In this document: positions 26,112-36,461 of the stretch, in pieces
Layout of the letters: each line of letters starts with the position of its first letter
Numbering within the stretch: the stretch's first letter is position 1
Origin: Theobroma cacao
Lineage: Eukaryota > Streptophyta > Magnoliopsida > Malvales > Malvaceae
Length of the DNA stretch: 64,000 bases
Reading direction: 5' to 3'
Assembly: GCF_000208745.1 (NCBI RefSeq)
Contig: NC_030855.1
Coordinates: 11,574,744 to 11,638,743, forward strand
Translations under genes and position numbers: made by a program
Notes under the pieces: generated by a model
What the model was told of the DNA's origin: nothing
What the model saw: only the letters and a program-made list of their open reading frames with translations
Database searches by the model: none

Positions 26112-26395
26112 GTTATACCTCCATAGCAAAGGTAGAAAAGTTATACCTTCTTTGGAAAAGGTAGTGAGTGGTTATACCTCCATTTAAAAGGTACTATGGT
26201 TATACCTCCCTTAAAAAAGGTAATGAATAGTTATACATTCATTGGAAAAAGTAGAAAGGTTATACCTCCATAGAAAAGGTAGAAAGGTTATGCTTGATCC
26301 ATAAGAGGCAATGATTTGTAAAGGTTATGCTTGATCATTAAAAGGTAATTATTTGTAAAAGTCATGCTTGAACCTAATTTAAAAGGTAGTATTTA
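26112..26395 (+). repeat. Degenerate tandem repeat, GGTTATACCTCC...AAAGGTA
   Basis: Around ten units of variable length (about 25-45 bp), each beginning GTTATACCT or GTTATGCTTGATC and ending AAAAGGTA. It lies within the copia LTR. Confidence 0.7.
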
Positions 26396-26706
26396 TTGGA
26401 TTCAAACTGCTTGTTTTCTCAAGGGACGTAGGCTTTGAGGGTCGAACCACTATGAAAATCATGGATGTGTATCTTCTTCTTCTTTATCCTCTTTACTTGC
26501 TCCATACATTATTTTTATAAGCTTTCACACTCTAGTTTTCAAACTTTCTATTTAAAGTGTTAATCTTTAACTTGATTCTTAAGAAAGATCAAATTTTTAT
26601 TTTGAAAACCAATTCGCCCATTTTTAGTTAATTTATCTTAAGCTTCTTTATATAACACAAAAACACACACTCTCTCATTCTCTGCATTCTTGAGGCACCA
26701 TCAACA

Positions 26707-27437
26707 AGGCCTAAGGGTTTTAGAACTTGTAATTTAATGTGGAGAGTTCTAGTAATCGTTCCATAAATATATAGAAACTAGAGAGATTTAAAAAATGGAA
26801 GGAATTTATCTTTTTAGTCCCTTGATCTTTTTTTTTTTCTAGATTTCATTTTTTCCTAAAAGAGAAGCTTTGAATTTCGACATGAATAACTCAAAATAAA
26901 ATTTGAAAGAAAAACATGAAATACTTTCCATATCCATGGACAATGAGGGCAACAATTTTAATCTTGATGGAACTCTTGAATTTCATATTACTCAATCTTA
27001 ATATAATGAATTAGATGTATAAACCTTGCTATGGTCAGACATCTCTATTTGTCTTTTGATGTTTTTAAAAGGATATTTTGGGCTTTTCGCATCACTTTTC
27101 TTTTTGTTTTCTATTCTTCAATTTTATTGACCCTGTTTCCTCGCAAAAATACAGTGAACTCAGAGTTTAACTCAATAAACCTAGTTCTAGTTACAATCTA
27201 GATTAAATGTTCAAGCCTTACCCAAAAGGTGAGTAGTTTTTGTTTGATTTATGAGAAATTGGAAAAAAATGAATGAATAGAAAATTTTAGGTTTTGTGAT
27301 TCATTTAATTGCTAAGTAAGGATGGCTCCATTGGAAGTTTATTGATTGGGGTTTGGATATGGTTGTTAACCTCATTTGTTTGCTTTTTCTAAGAGAAATT
27401 TGCAAGCTTGGACTTAGAGATTTTTTCATCACCTCAT
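26707..27437. other. Unidentified non-coding sequence
   Basis: AT-rich flank between the copia LTR and the duplicated segment. No ORF with a recognisable motif and no terminal repeats. Confidence 0.3.
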
Positions 27438-28876
27438 GATGTTAGTTTAGAACATTCACATTTTTCCATCTTTGTTCTGCTTCTTTAATTCCTTTCACCT
27501 TTCGTAAAAATAGAAAATTTCTCTTTTTCTTATATTTTTAGTCATCTATAGGTTTGTGTAGACTTGGCAATTCATGTTAACGTGTCGTAAACGTGTCAGA
27601 CATGATTAGACACGAAACACACTAAGGCTAAACACGAACACAACACGTTTAATATTCATGTCTTAAATTTAAAACACGTACACGTACACATTTAATACAT
27701 GTGTAACACTACACGACACGATTAACATGTTTATTAAACGTGTCAGTATATAAAACGACACGATTAATAACACATTTAACATGTTTAACACGATTAAATA
27801 AAAATATTTATAATTAAATATAATTTTATTATTTAATTTTAAAATCTATAATTATAAAAATAATTATAATAAAACAAAAATAATAATAACATCAAATAAT
27901 CACCAAAAGTTAAAAATTAGGGTTGAGCATGTATAATTACATTATACCCTTTATAAAATTAAAAAAACTTATTAAAATAATTATTTAAAATTATTTATAT
28001 AAGGTTAAAATAGTTTTTAACTATTAATTTTTAATAGGTTAATAAATATGTCACGTATACACGTTTAAACACGATAACACGATTAAACATGATAACACGA
28101 TTAAGTAAACGTATTTAAACGTGTTTTAAACGCATTTGTCGTGTTAGACATGTTAAGACACGAATAACGTGTCAAACATGATTAGACACGAAACACGTTA
28201 AGGCTAAACCCAAAACCTATTTAACCCTTGTCTTCTCGTGTCGTGTTAACGTGTCGTGTTCAAAATTGTCAGGTCTAGGTTTGTGAATGATGAGAATAAT
28301 TAGAAAATTTTGGGTTTTTCTTTCTTCGATGTTACATTTGGTACTTAATTTTCTAATTGTTATGCTTATAAAACTATTTTATATATTGTGTCTGTTGTGC
28401 ACCTTTATTATTCAATAATGGGAGTCCATTAGAAAAAATGATGGGATTATAATCTATAAATTTGACATATTTTTCCAATAACCATAAGCAAGTATGTTGC
28501 TTATGTAATTTTGGTGGTTCTTCATTCTATGAATTAGTGCAGGGTCTTGACTAATTGTTGTTAATTATGTTTAGTTGTGGTTGCAACGTATCATTTGTTT
28601 GTGATTAACTTTTGTTCAGTTCTTGGTAGCCCTTAAAGTGCGTTACCCTTAATAGATAACTATTCTGAGGGGAAATCATGAGAGCTATCAAGTATGCTAT
28701 GTATCTAAATGATTGCTCATTATATATACTTAAGCCATCAACATTTCTCATAAGAGCTTATTAAGTGGGAATGAATTCTTAATGTTCTTTCCATAAGCTA
28801 GAGTCGGCCTACACGTTTGCTATCATCTATGATTTGTCTTTTTCTTACTTTTTATTTTGTCTATTCTCATTATGTT
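27438..28876. repeat. Tandem-duplicated segment, copy 1
   Basis: Starts ATGTTAGTTTAGAAC and matches 32252-33250 over several blocks (CATTTTTCCATC, GATGAGAATAATTAGAAAA, GCAGGGTCTTGAC, AAGTGGGAATGA, GTCGGC). It is interrupted by the hAT element at 27559-28277. No coding motif recognised. Confidence 0.75.
27559..28277. mobile_element. Non-autonomous hAT element, 719 bp
   Basis: Terminal inverted repeats TAGACTTGGCAATT and AATTGTCAGGTCTA (12 of 14 positions pair) lie inside a perfect 8-bp TSD, GGTTTGTG at 27551-27558 and 28278-28285. An 8-bp TSD is the hAT hallmark. The interior has no transposase frame and is full of CGTGT/ACACG subterminal motifs, the kind of site hAT transposases bind. The duplicate segment carries the empty site near 32350. 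Confidence 0.9.
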
Positions 28877-31159
28877 TGTAACGACCCTTCCTCGGTCGCT
28901 ACCGACGTCCGAGACTTCCGAAATATCCGATCAAGTCCCGAACAAGCCTTAATGAAATTTCTCAATAACTCATTGTACACTTTTACTAAACCATATTAAT
29001 GTTTAAACCATATATATTCATAATGTGAATTCAACAACAAGCATAGCCATTAAAATTTGACTTTAAGTCATTATATCACAATACATTGAGTTCAAAAATC
29101 TCAAATTTTCGTTTATATCAAAACTAATATTTGTTTACATAGTAAAACCAAGTACTATAACTCAAACTCTAATAGCAGAGCGACTCAAGATAAAATGCTA
29201 TGAGATGCCTTTACCTATTTGCGATGGACCGTACGCGCTAACGATTACACGCTAGACCAATCCCTGTCTGCAAAAAAGGGAAAAAGAGGGGTGTGAGTCT
29301 CACAAACTCAGTGATCATCGGCTCCATGAGTAGGGCGTAGATGGGAAAGAAGCAAATAGCAGATCAGTTGAATATTAAAATGCAGGATTATAAAACCAAT
29401 TTATTTCAAACGGGAGTTTGTGCCTTATATGAAAAACCGAGGATTTCTTACGTAGTGTAACCACTTCAATTGGTAAATCAACCAAGGTAGATAAAAATTT
29501 TTGCTACAAAACAGATCAATAACCTTATTCAAGTTAATCATTTGAAATATTGAATTAAAACAATTTTACATAAAGAAAATTCCGCCATCAAGATCAATTT
29601 ACATTTTACTCCAATCAAATCAATATATTCGGCAAGCTCCCATGAAATCGAATGTTAATCAAACTCATACATAAATCAAAAATCACCTCGCACTCAAAGA
29701 GTTAAAATTCATTTCACTGTAAAAATAAGAGGAGCTGCAGAAAAACCTTTAAATTTCGTTTTCACCATGCAAAGAAATATGAGTTTGTAAACCCAGAAAT
29801 GCCATTTTCGAGTAGGGAATGAAAGTAAACCCGTTGTCCCGCTACCACTAATAACATCTAGGAGCATCACTTCCACTGAATTCCCATGTGCCATGGCAGT
29901 CTCACGATCTTGGCCGACATCAGAGAATTAAGCGGTCGCAACCGTGTAATCATTTGGTGGCCTAGCCACGCATACATCTATCATAGGCCGTGGCCCCAAC
30001 CACGTCTAATCATCCGTCGATGACCCAATGGTTCTCTAGCTAGAGCTCACTTGTGCAAGAGGGTCACATTTAACCGATGTGACATCCGACCTACTCTCGA
30101 CGCTCTCGGTTTGTAAAACCATTTTGTAATGGTTTTATGTCTTTAAAAGCTCGTCTCAAAATTATTTCTAAAGCATTCAACACAGGGTATGATAAAATCT
30201 ATCATTTTCTCAAAATATTTTTATGCATGGATTTCAAAACGTTAATTTGCATGGTGAATAAGCAATATAACCGTGAACGCACACTGCACAAATATAAGGC
30301 ACGAATTTTAATATAAAACAGTGTGAAGGGCTTGCTTCCTGATTTTTGAAACACTTTACATATAATTTATACATGTATATATATATTCAAAACAATTTTT
30401 CAAATCATTTGCATTCACAATTCTCTAAAATGTCTACCAGCACATGCTATCCACAAATTTTCGTGTTTAAAATAAATCATACTTATAGATATATATTTAC
30501 GAAAATTTTAAAATTGGTACCCCCTACTCACCTCATAATAACGGGATTACTACATCGCTATTGATTCATACGCGTGTATAATTATTCCTGTTTGCCAGTC
30601 ACATACTTCGTTCGGCACGCTTCCATAAGAAACTTTCCTAACAACAATTTAAACCCAATACACTTAGTACATCAATTCCACTTCTCTCTCTCATTCTATC
30701 ATAAATCCACATTATTTCTCCTCATTTCTTCCAAATATTTTACCATTCAACTTAACACTCTCAACCAAATTATGCATATAAATTCCTCCAACAACAATAA
30801 TTCTTCACAACGAATCATTTAAAATTTCTTAACTTCATTTTAGCATTATTCGTAAATTTCATATTTTCATCTTTACTTTAGTCCTATGACACCTCCTAAT
30901 AAAATTTTTAAATAATGTATTAAAGTAATTTAAATTTAATTCATATCACTAATAACCAAAATTTAATTAAACAAGTGGCTAGCTTAGAATAATCCAACTT
31001 CATAATAGGCCAAATAAAAGCAAAGAAAATTTTTCTTGACCTATTTGGACTAAGTTAGTCCAAGTCCATTTTTTTCACCTTTATTCTCTCTTGGGCTTTT
31101 CCTCCTTTATGGCTATTGGGCCCTTTTTATGGGCTCTCCCCAATTTCTTCCTATTGGGC

Positions 31160-31665
31160 CATGCCCATTCTTTTTTTCTTTTTTTTTCTTTTCTTTCTTC
31201 TTCCTCTTCTCCTTCCGTCTGCCTTCTTTCTCTTCTTTCCTTTCCTTTCTTCTTTCTCTCCTCCCATCGACCTTTCTTCTCTCTCATTTCCTTTCCTTTC
31301 CTTTCTTCTTTCCCTTCTCCTCTCGTCGGCCTTCCGTCTCTCTCCTTTCCTTTCCTTTCTTCTTTCTCTCCTCTTGTCAGCCTTTGGTTGAATTTTTCTG
31401 CTCTCTTTCTCCCTCACAGCCAACTTCATTCTCCTCTCTCTCTCTCTCACCACTCGTCACCCTCATTTTCTTCTCTTCTTTTTTTTTTCTTTCTTTCTTC
31501 TTCTTTTTCTTCTTCTCTCTTCTTCTTCTTTCTTTTTTTCTTTTTTTTTGGCCGACACCCTCCAGATTTTTCCTTTTTTTTTCTCTCTCCTCACCATCTT
31601 TTTTATTTCTCTCTACTTTCCTTCTTTTTCTCATTCTTTGTCGGCCCCACCATCATCATTTCTCA
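31160..31665. repeat. Polypyrimidine tract of about 500 bp
   Basis: Almost pure C/T on the plus strand (G/A on minus) with TTTCCTTTCC and TCTTCTTT runs, broken by a few short mixed stretches. It creates long low-complexity frames on both strands that are not genes. Confidence 0.85.
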
Positions 31666-32027
31666 TCTTTTTTTATACTATTATATATATATATTTTATA
31701 TTCATTTACTATTATTATTATTTCTTTTATTAATTATTTATTTTACTTCCTCAAAACAATAAAATTTACATACTAATTTTCAACTTCCTTGTATTTGCTA
31801 CACAATCTTCAAGTTTTTCATATTTTAAAATTGGTTCTTCCGACACGTGTAAAAATTATAATTTCTTTGTATCTTCCTTCTCTTACACGTGTACAACTAA
31901 AACATCGAAGTTATTTTTCAACGCGATATCACCGTAATATTTAAATATTGACTTACCTGCGTTAGCTCTATTTAATAAAATCACGCAGTTTCACTTACGT
32001 CATTTATCTCTAAAATTCATTCATACT

Positions 32028-32045
32028 TTTTCTCCCCCACTTACA
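32028..32045 (-). other. PPT-like motif inside LTR E
   Basis: TGTAAGTGGGGGAGAAAAA on the minus strand, about 210 bp from the LTR's 5' edge. It follows an AATATTATTTTAT-rich block. The same arrangement is found at the start of the LARD2 LTRs. Confidence 0.6.
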
Positions 32046-32251
32046 TTAGTTATATAATCCTTCTTCAGACTGATTCCCATAATTAATAAAATATTAATAT
32101 TTTAATATTATTTTATTCATAAAATAATATTTTATTTTAAAATATTTTTCTCACCTGTAACCGCTTTTTGACACTTAGATTTACATCAAATGACCTTTCG
32201 TACTATCGATAAGGTCTTATTGACTGCTGAACGAGGTCACGGGGTGTTACA

Positions 32252-33250
32252 ATGTTGGTTTGGAACCTTCGCATTTTTCCATCGTTGTTCTGCTTCTTTA
32301 ATTCTTTTCACACTTTGTAAAAATAGAAATTTCTCTTTATCTTATATTTTTGGTCATTTGTAGGTTGTGACTGATGAGAATAATTAGAAAACTTAGGGCT
32401 TTTGTTTCTTCGATGTTGCATTTAGTACTTAATTTTCTAGTTGTTATGCTCATAAGACTATTTTACTTATTGTGTTTGTTATGCATCTTTATTATTCAAT
32501 AATAGAAGTTAATCAATAAGATGATGGGATGGTAATCTAGAAATTTGACCTTTTTTTTCCTATGATCGTAAGCGATCTGGAAAACTTAAGGTAGAGTCTC
32601 AAGTATGTTACTTATGTAATTTTGGTGGTTCTTCATTCTATGAATTATTGCAGGGTCTTGACCAATTGTCGTTAATTATATTTAGTTATGGTTGCAACTT
32701 ATCATTTGTTTGTGATTAACTTTTGTCCTATTCTTGGTAGCCTTGAAAGTGAGCCTTTCCTTTTGTATCAGTTTGAAGTTTTATTACTCATGTCTCTTTC
32801 ATTCTCTAAGCTTATGCAAGTACTTTGTAATTGAGACAAGTCAATAAAATCTCATTAGTTATAAAAATTTAACATGGGCTTATTTTTTATTAATAAAAAG
32901 AATAAAATAATTATAAAAATAATAATTTAAAATAAATAAAACAATAAAAGACACACTGAACCAACTTAATAAATTATTTATTTGTAGGACTGTGACTATG
33001 AGTAGCTAATTGAATAATTTGTCTATTATTAGGCTAAGACCTCTTTACCTTAATATTAGGTAAGGGAACCTTTGCTTGAAATCTTTCACCAAATAAAAAG
33101 CAAAGCTTTGCTTAAAATCCATAAATAGTGCTATTAAGTGGGAATGATTTGTTTGTGTTCTTTCTATAAGCTGGAGTCGGCTTGCACTTTTGCTTTCATC
33201 TGTGATTTGTCTTCTTCTTACTTTTTGTTTTATTTGTTTTCATGCAATGA
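32252..33250. repeat. Tandem-duplicated segment, copy 2
   Basis: Paralogue of 27438-28876 without the hAT element: at about 32350 it reads TTTGTAGGTTGTGACTGATG where copy 1 has the insertion. It contains about 300 bp (about 32770-33110) with little match to copy 1. No coding motif. Confidence 0.7.
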
Positions 33251-33710
33251 TTATACATGGGTAATGATGGTTCTATTCTTTGGTAAAGGTAATACTTTTA
33301 AAACTTTTAGAAACATTATATGCATAAATAAGGGTCAAAATTATCTTACCTTTTTTGTTAGGTTTGACATAATTTGTTTCATTTTCTTTATTCATTCTTC
33401 AATATACTCTTATGTTGAAAAATTAGTGATATTTTGTTCCTGAGCATTAAATCCATTTTTTATTTTTTGATATTCTGTTTATTTTAATAATATGGAAGGA
33501 GGCTTCTTTTAAATGCATTCTATGTTTTCATTTTGAGATAATTGTATAGGTTCCATTTTTCCATATGTTTATGAACAAGAAAAAATTGAAGGTTACAAAA
33601 TGGAATATACTGAATTTATTCTGATTGCTTTGCTTCTATTATATGTCATCATGATGTTTTCTTGGACTCTATAGTTGGGTTTAATAGTGAATTGCACATT
33701 GTGTTCAAAC
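33251..33710. other. Unidentified flank
   Basis: AT-rich, T-rich sequence up to the gypsy element. The frame at 33138-33443 is T-rich and lacks motifs. CAAAC at 33706-33710 may be the left TSD of the gypsy element (CAAAT at 54292-54296). Confidence 0.3.
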
Positions 33711-34345
33711 GTCACGACCCAAATTTCGGGCCAAGACCGATGCGTGGGCCCAATGGACGTAGTCCACTGAGCCCAAGCAAGCCTATTAATCTGACGTGTT
33801 CATCATTCCATCATAAACTGCTAAGTTTTATTTCATAACTTAAAATCAAAATAAAATTAAATATTTGCCACCTCATACTGGCATACCAAACAAGTATATA
33901 TGCATTGTCTACAACATGTATCTTAATAATCTACATTAGGTTTATCTATACACAACAAAAGAGACTCGATGTCCAGCAGAGAAACTCGACGAATGTACAG
34001 CTACTGAATGTCGAGGCACCTACCAAAAGATAGATACAAGTCTACAAAGACATCGTGTCCTAGTTACAGGCTACTTCGTGATCTAAAAACATGAAGTTGA
34101 AAACGGCGACTATAAACCCAATGAGTGAACAAGAAAGGGAACAAGCATACCATAAGGAATGTTTAACGAAATCATGATGCACTCTTTTTCAAAACAATGC
34201 AATTTGTTTTTGATCTTATTAAACCCCTCATGTAAACCCCAAATGAGAAAAAAATCACTTATTGAAAAAAGTCCATGCTCAACAAAGGATTTGGAGAATG
34301 AAAACCTTAATAACATTCATGCGAATCAAGTCAATAAATGGCGGG

Positions 34346-34795
34346 TCCTCGCTGTAGCGGAAAAGCATTCTCGCTGCAGCGGAAAAGCATTCTACGCTGC
34401 AGCGAGAATGAATTTTTGCTGTAGTGACACTTGATTTCAATTATCAACTAACCGAGGGTTTCTTGACTAGCCGAGGGTTTCTCACTAAACCTCCTCATAT
34501 TAAGCTTAATTCACTTATTCCTTAATGTTGGAAAGTTATACTCAAATATGGTAGCAAAGAAATGGAAACTAGGGTAACAATTGATCAAAATGAGGTGAAA
34601 AACAGAAAGTTTTTCGCTGCAGCAAGATTCAATCTCGTTGTAGCGACATTTTGGTCATAAAACAGAAAGTTTCTCACTGCAACGAGAAGCTACTGTACCT
34701 TCTTGCTGTAGCGAAAATGGATTCTCGCTGCAACGAGTTTTTAGCCAGCCTACCCTTTCAAAACCTGAGAGTTTCTCGCTGCAGCGAGAATCAGA
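34346..34795. repeat. Palindrome cluster CTCGCTGCAGCGAG in gypsy 3' LTR
   Basis: Nine or so copies of TTCTCGCTGCAGCGAGAA with variants; a near-perfect one lies at 34773-34790. The first three sit close together in a stretch missing from the 5' LTR. Confidence 0.8.
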
Positions 34796-34959
34796 ACATC
34801 AAGAAAAAGGTTCCTTTTTCCCTTAAAACAAAACCATCTTGCTAAATAACAAAAGCAACATGTAACACATGCAAACTCCCAAATTTGAACAAATCAAATG
34901 CTCACATTTTTGCATTTACAACCATATACCATATATGTATATATATATATATATATATA

Positions 34960-35412
34960 NNNNNNNNNNNNNNNNNNNNNNNNNNNNNNNNNNNNNNNNN
35001 NNNNNNNNNNNNNNNNNNNNNNNNNNNNNNNNNNNNNNNNNNNNNNNNNNNNNNNNNNNNNNNNNNNNNNNNNNNNNNNNNNNNNNNNNNNNNNNNNNNN
35101 NNNNNNNNNNNNNNNNNNNNNNNNNNNNNNNNNNNNNNNNNNNNNNNNNNNNNNNNNNNNNNNNNNNNNNNNNNNNNNNNNNNNNNNNNNNNNNNNNNNN
35201 NNNNNNNNNNNNNNNNNNNNNNNNNNNNNNNNNNNNNNNNNNNNNNNNNNNNNNNNNNNNNNNNNNNNNNNNNNNNNNNNNNNNNNNNNNNNNNNNNNNN
35301 NNNNNNNNNNNNNNNNNNNNNNNNNNNNNNNNNNNNNNNNNNNNNNNNNNNNNNNNNNNNNNNNNNNNNNNNNNNNNNNNNNNNNNNNNNNNNNNNNNNN
35401 NNNNNNNNNNNN
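34960..35412. other. Assembly gap, 453 N
   Basis: Preceded by a (TA)n run. The 5' LTR has about 440 bp between the equivalent positions (about 52998-53438), containing the 42-bp minisatellite, so that is the likely missing content. Confidence 0.9.
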
Positions 35413-35913
35413 AACCTACCATCACATTAACATCACCATTATGTTAATTCACATACTATAAACCCTAAAAGCTATCTCTTAACTAGCTTTCAATTGTCAC
35501 TTTAAATGGCTATCTATGTTCACTATCATAATCACTATAAAATGAATGAAAATACTCAACAATAAAACAGCTCATAATCCCAATTACTAGCCATTATTCA
35601 CAACTAAAAATCAAGCTTAGCTCATCACTTACCCTAGGGCTCCTTTGTAGTCAAATTCTCTTCCAATAGCTTCCAAATCAATGGGGTAATTCTCTCTTTC
35701 TCTCTCTAGAATGCCCAACTAGTGAGAGAAAGTATGAAAATAAGATTTATCAAGGGTTTTGACGTGAGAGAGTGAAAGAATACAAGGGTTCTAGTCAAAA
35801 GGGCTCAAAGGTATGAAAACTAGAGCTAGAGAGAGAAAATCATGCAAGTTCCATATCAAGCTTCCATAGAGGTTGGAAGTAACGTGAGATGGAAGAAGAA
35901 GAAGAAGACAAGG

Positions 35914-36015
35914 TGCTGGAACTTCAAGAAGCTGCTGGAAGGAGAAGATATTTATAACCCAAGCTGCTGGAACTTCAAGAAGCTGCTGAAAGGAGAAGAT
36001 ATTTATAACCCAAGC
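35914..36015 (-). promoter_or_regulatory. 51-bp tandem duplication carrying the TATA box
   Basis: Two adjacent 51-bp units (35914-35964, 35965-36015) starting TGCTGGAACTTCAAGAAGC on the plus strand, each with TATTTATA (TATAAATA on minus) at 35949 and 36000. The 5' LTR has one unit, with TATA at 53916-53923. Confidence 0.8.
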
Positions 36016-36399
36016 TTATCTATTCCCTTAAAATTACCAAATTGCCCCTCCACAAATTAGCTTAATCTCCTTTAATCTTCTATGCAATCTTTTTGCTCTT
36101 TTGACACTAGGACAAGGTCCATAATGGTCTAGACATGCTCGGGTTCATGAAAACTTAAAATTCTAACCTGAGGCGAAAAATGACCATTTTTCCCCTTTTG
36201 TGAAAATCATCAAAATTTTTGTTTCCTTGTCATTTTACCCCTAATTTCACCATCCATTTATGCCTTAGGCCTACTTAGGCTATAATATTGTTTAAAAATC
36301 TTACTTTTATGGGCTAACTAAGGAAATAATGAAATTACCCCTGATTAGGGATATCGCATATACTTCCCTTTACGAGTCTATAAAGGTCAAGGTCTCACA

Positions 36400-36414
36400 T
36401 TCTCCCCCACTTAA
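36400..36414 (-). other. Gypsy polypurine tract
   Basis: Minus strand TAAGTGGGGGAGAA adjoining the LTR start TGTGAG. Same core as the LARD2 PPT. Confidence 0.85.
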
Positions 36415-36461
36415 AGAAATTCGATCTCCAAATTTAAATTAAACTATAAGGTGACTTACCT

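Larger units (their letters stand above)
24984..26706 (+). mobile_element. 3' LTR of Ty1/copia element
   Basis: Starts TGTTAAC after the PPT and most likely ends ATCAACA at 26706, giving TGTT...AACA inverted ends and 1723 bp. The end was chosen from the terminal motif alone because the other LTR is missing. It holds degenerate GAATCGATTC motifs (25150-25770) and a GGTTATACCTCC tandem array (26112-26395). Confidence 0.65.
28877..32251 (-). mobile_element. Solo LTR, Ty3/gypsy-like family E
   Basis: 3375 bp, starts TGTAACGACC and ends GGGTGTTACA on the plus strand. A perfect TSD, ATGTT, occurs at 28872-28876 and 32252-32256. No PBS or interior adjoins it. On the minus strand it begins TGTAACACCCC, has a PPT-like AAGTGGGGGAGA about 210 bp inside, then a long purine-rich region, and a block of the ACTCACTGAGT type toward its 3' side (29290-29325). 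Confidence 0.9.
33711..36399 (-). repeat. Gypsy 3' LTR (family B)
   Basis: Minus-strand termini TGTGAGACCTTGACC and GGGTCGTGAC; the expected final A (T on plus) is changed or lost at 33710. It contains 453 N. Compared with the 5' LTR it has extra palindrome copies (about 34329-34480) and a 51-bp duplication carrying the TATA box. Confidence 0.9.

Noticed and set aside
31081..31776. Frames of 215-223 codons on plus and of 68-100 codons on minus
   Set aside because: They are translations of a C/T-rich tract (Phe/Ser/Leu or Lys/Arg/Glu only) inside a solo LTR; no protein pattern.
34938..34959. (TA)n run next to the gap as an independent microsatellite locus
   Set aside because: The partner LTR has the same shorter TA run at 52980; it is part of the LTR and the likely cause of the assembly gap.
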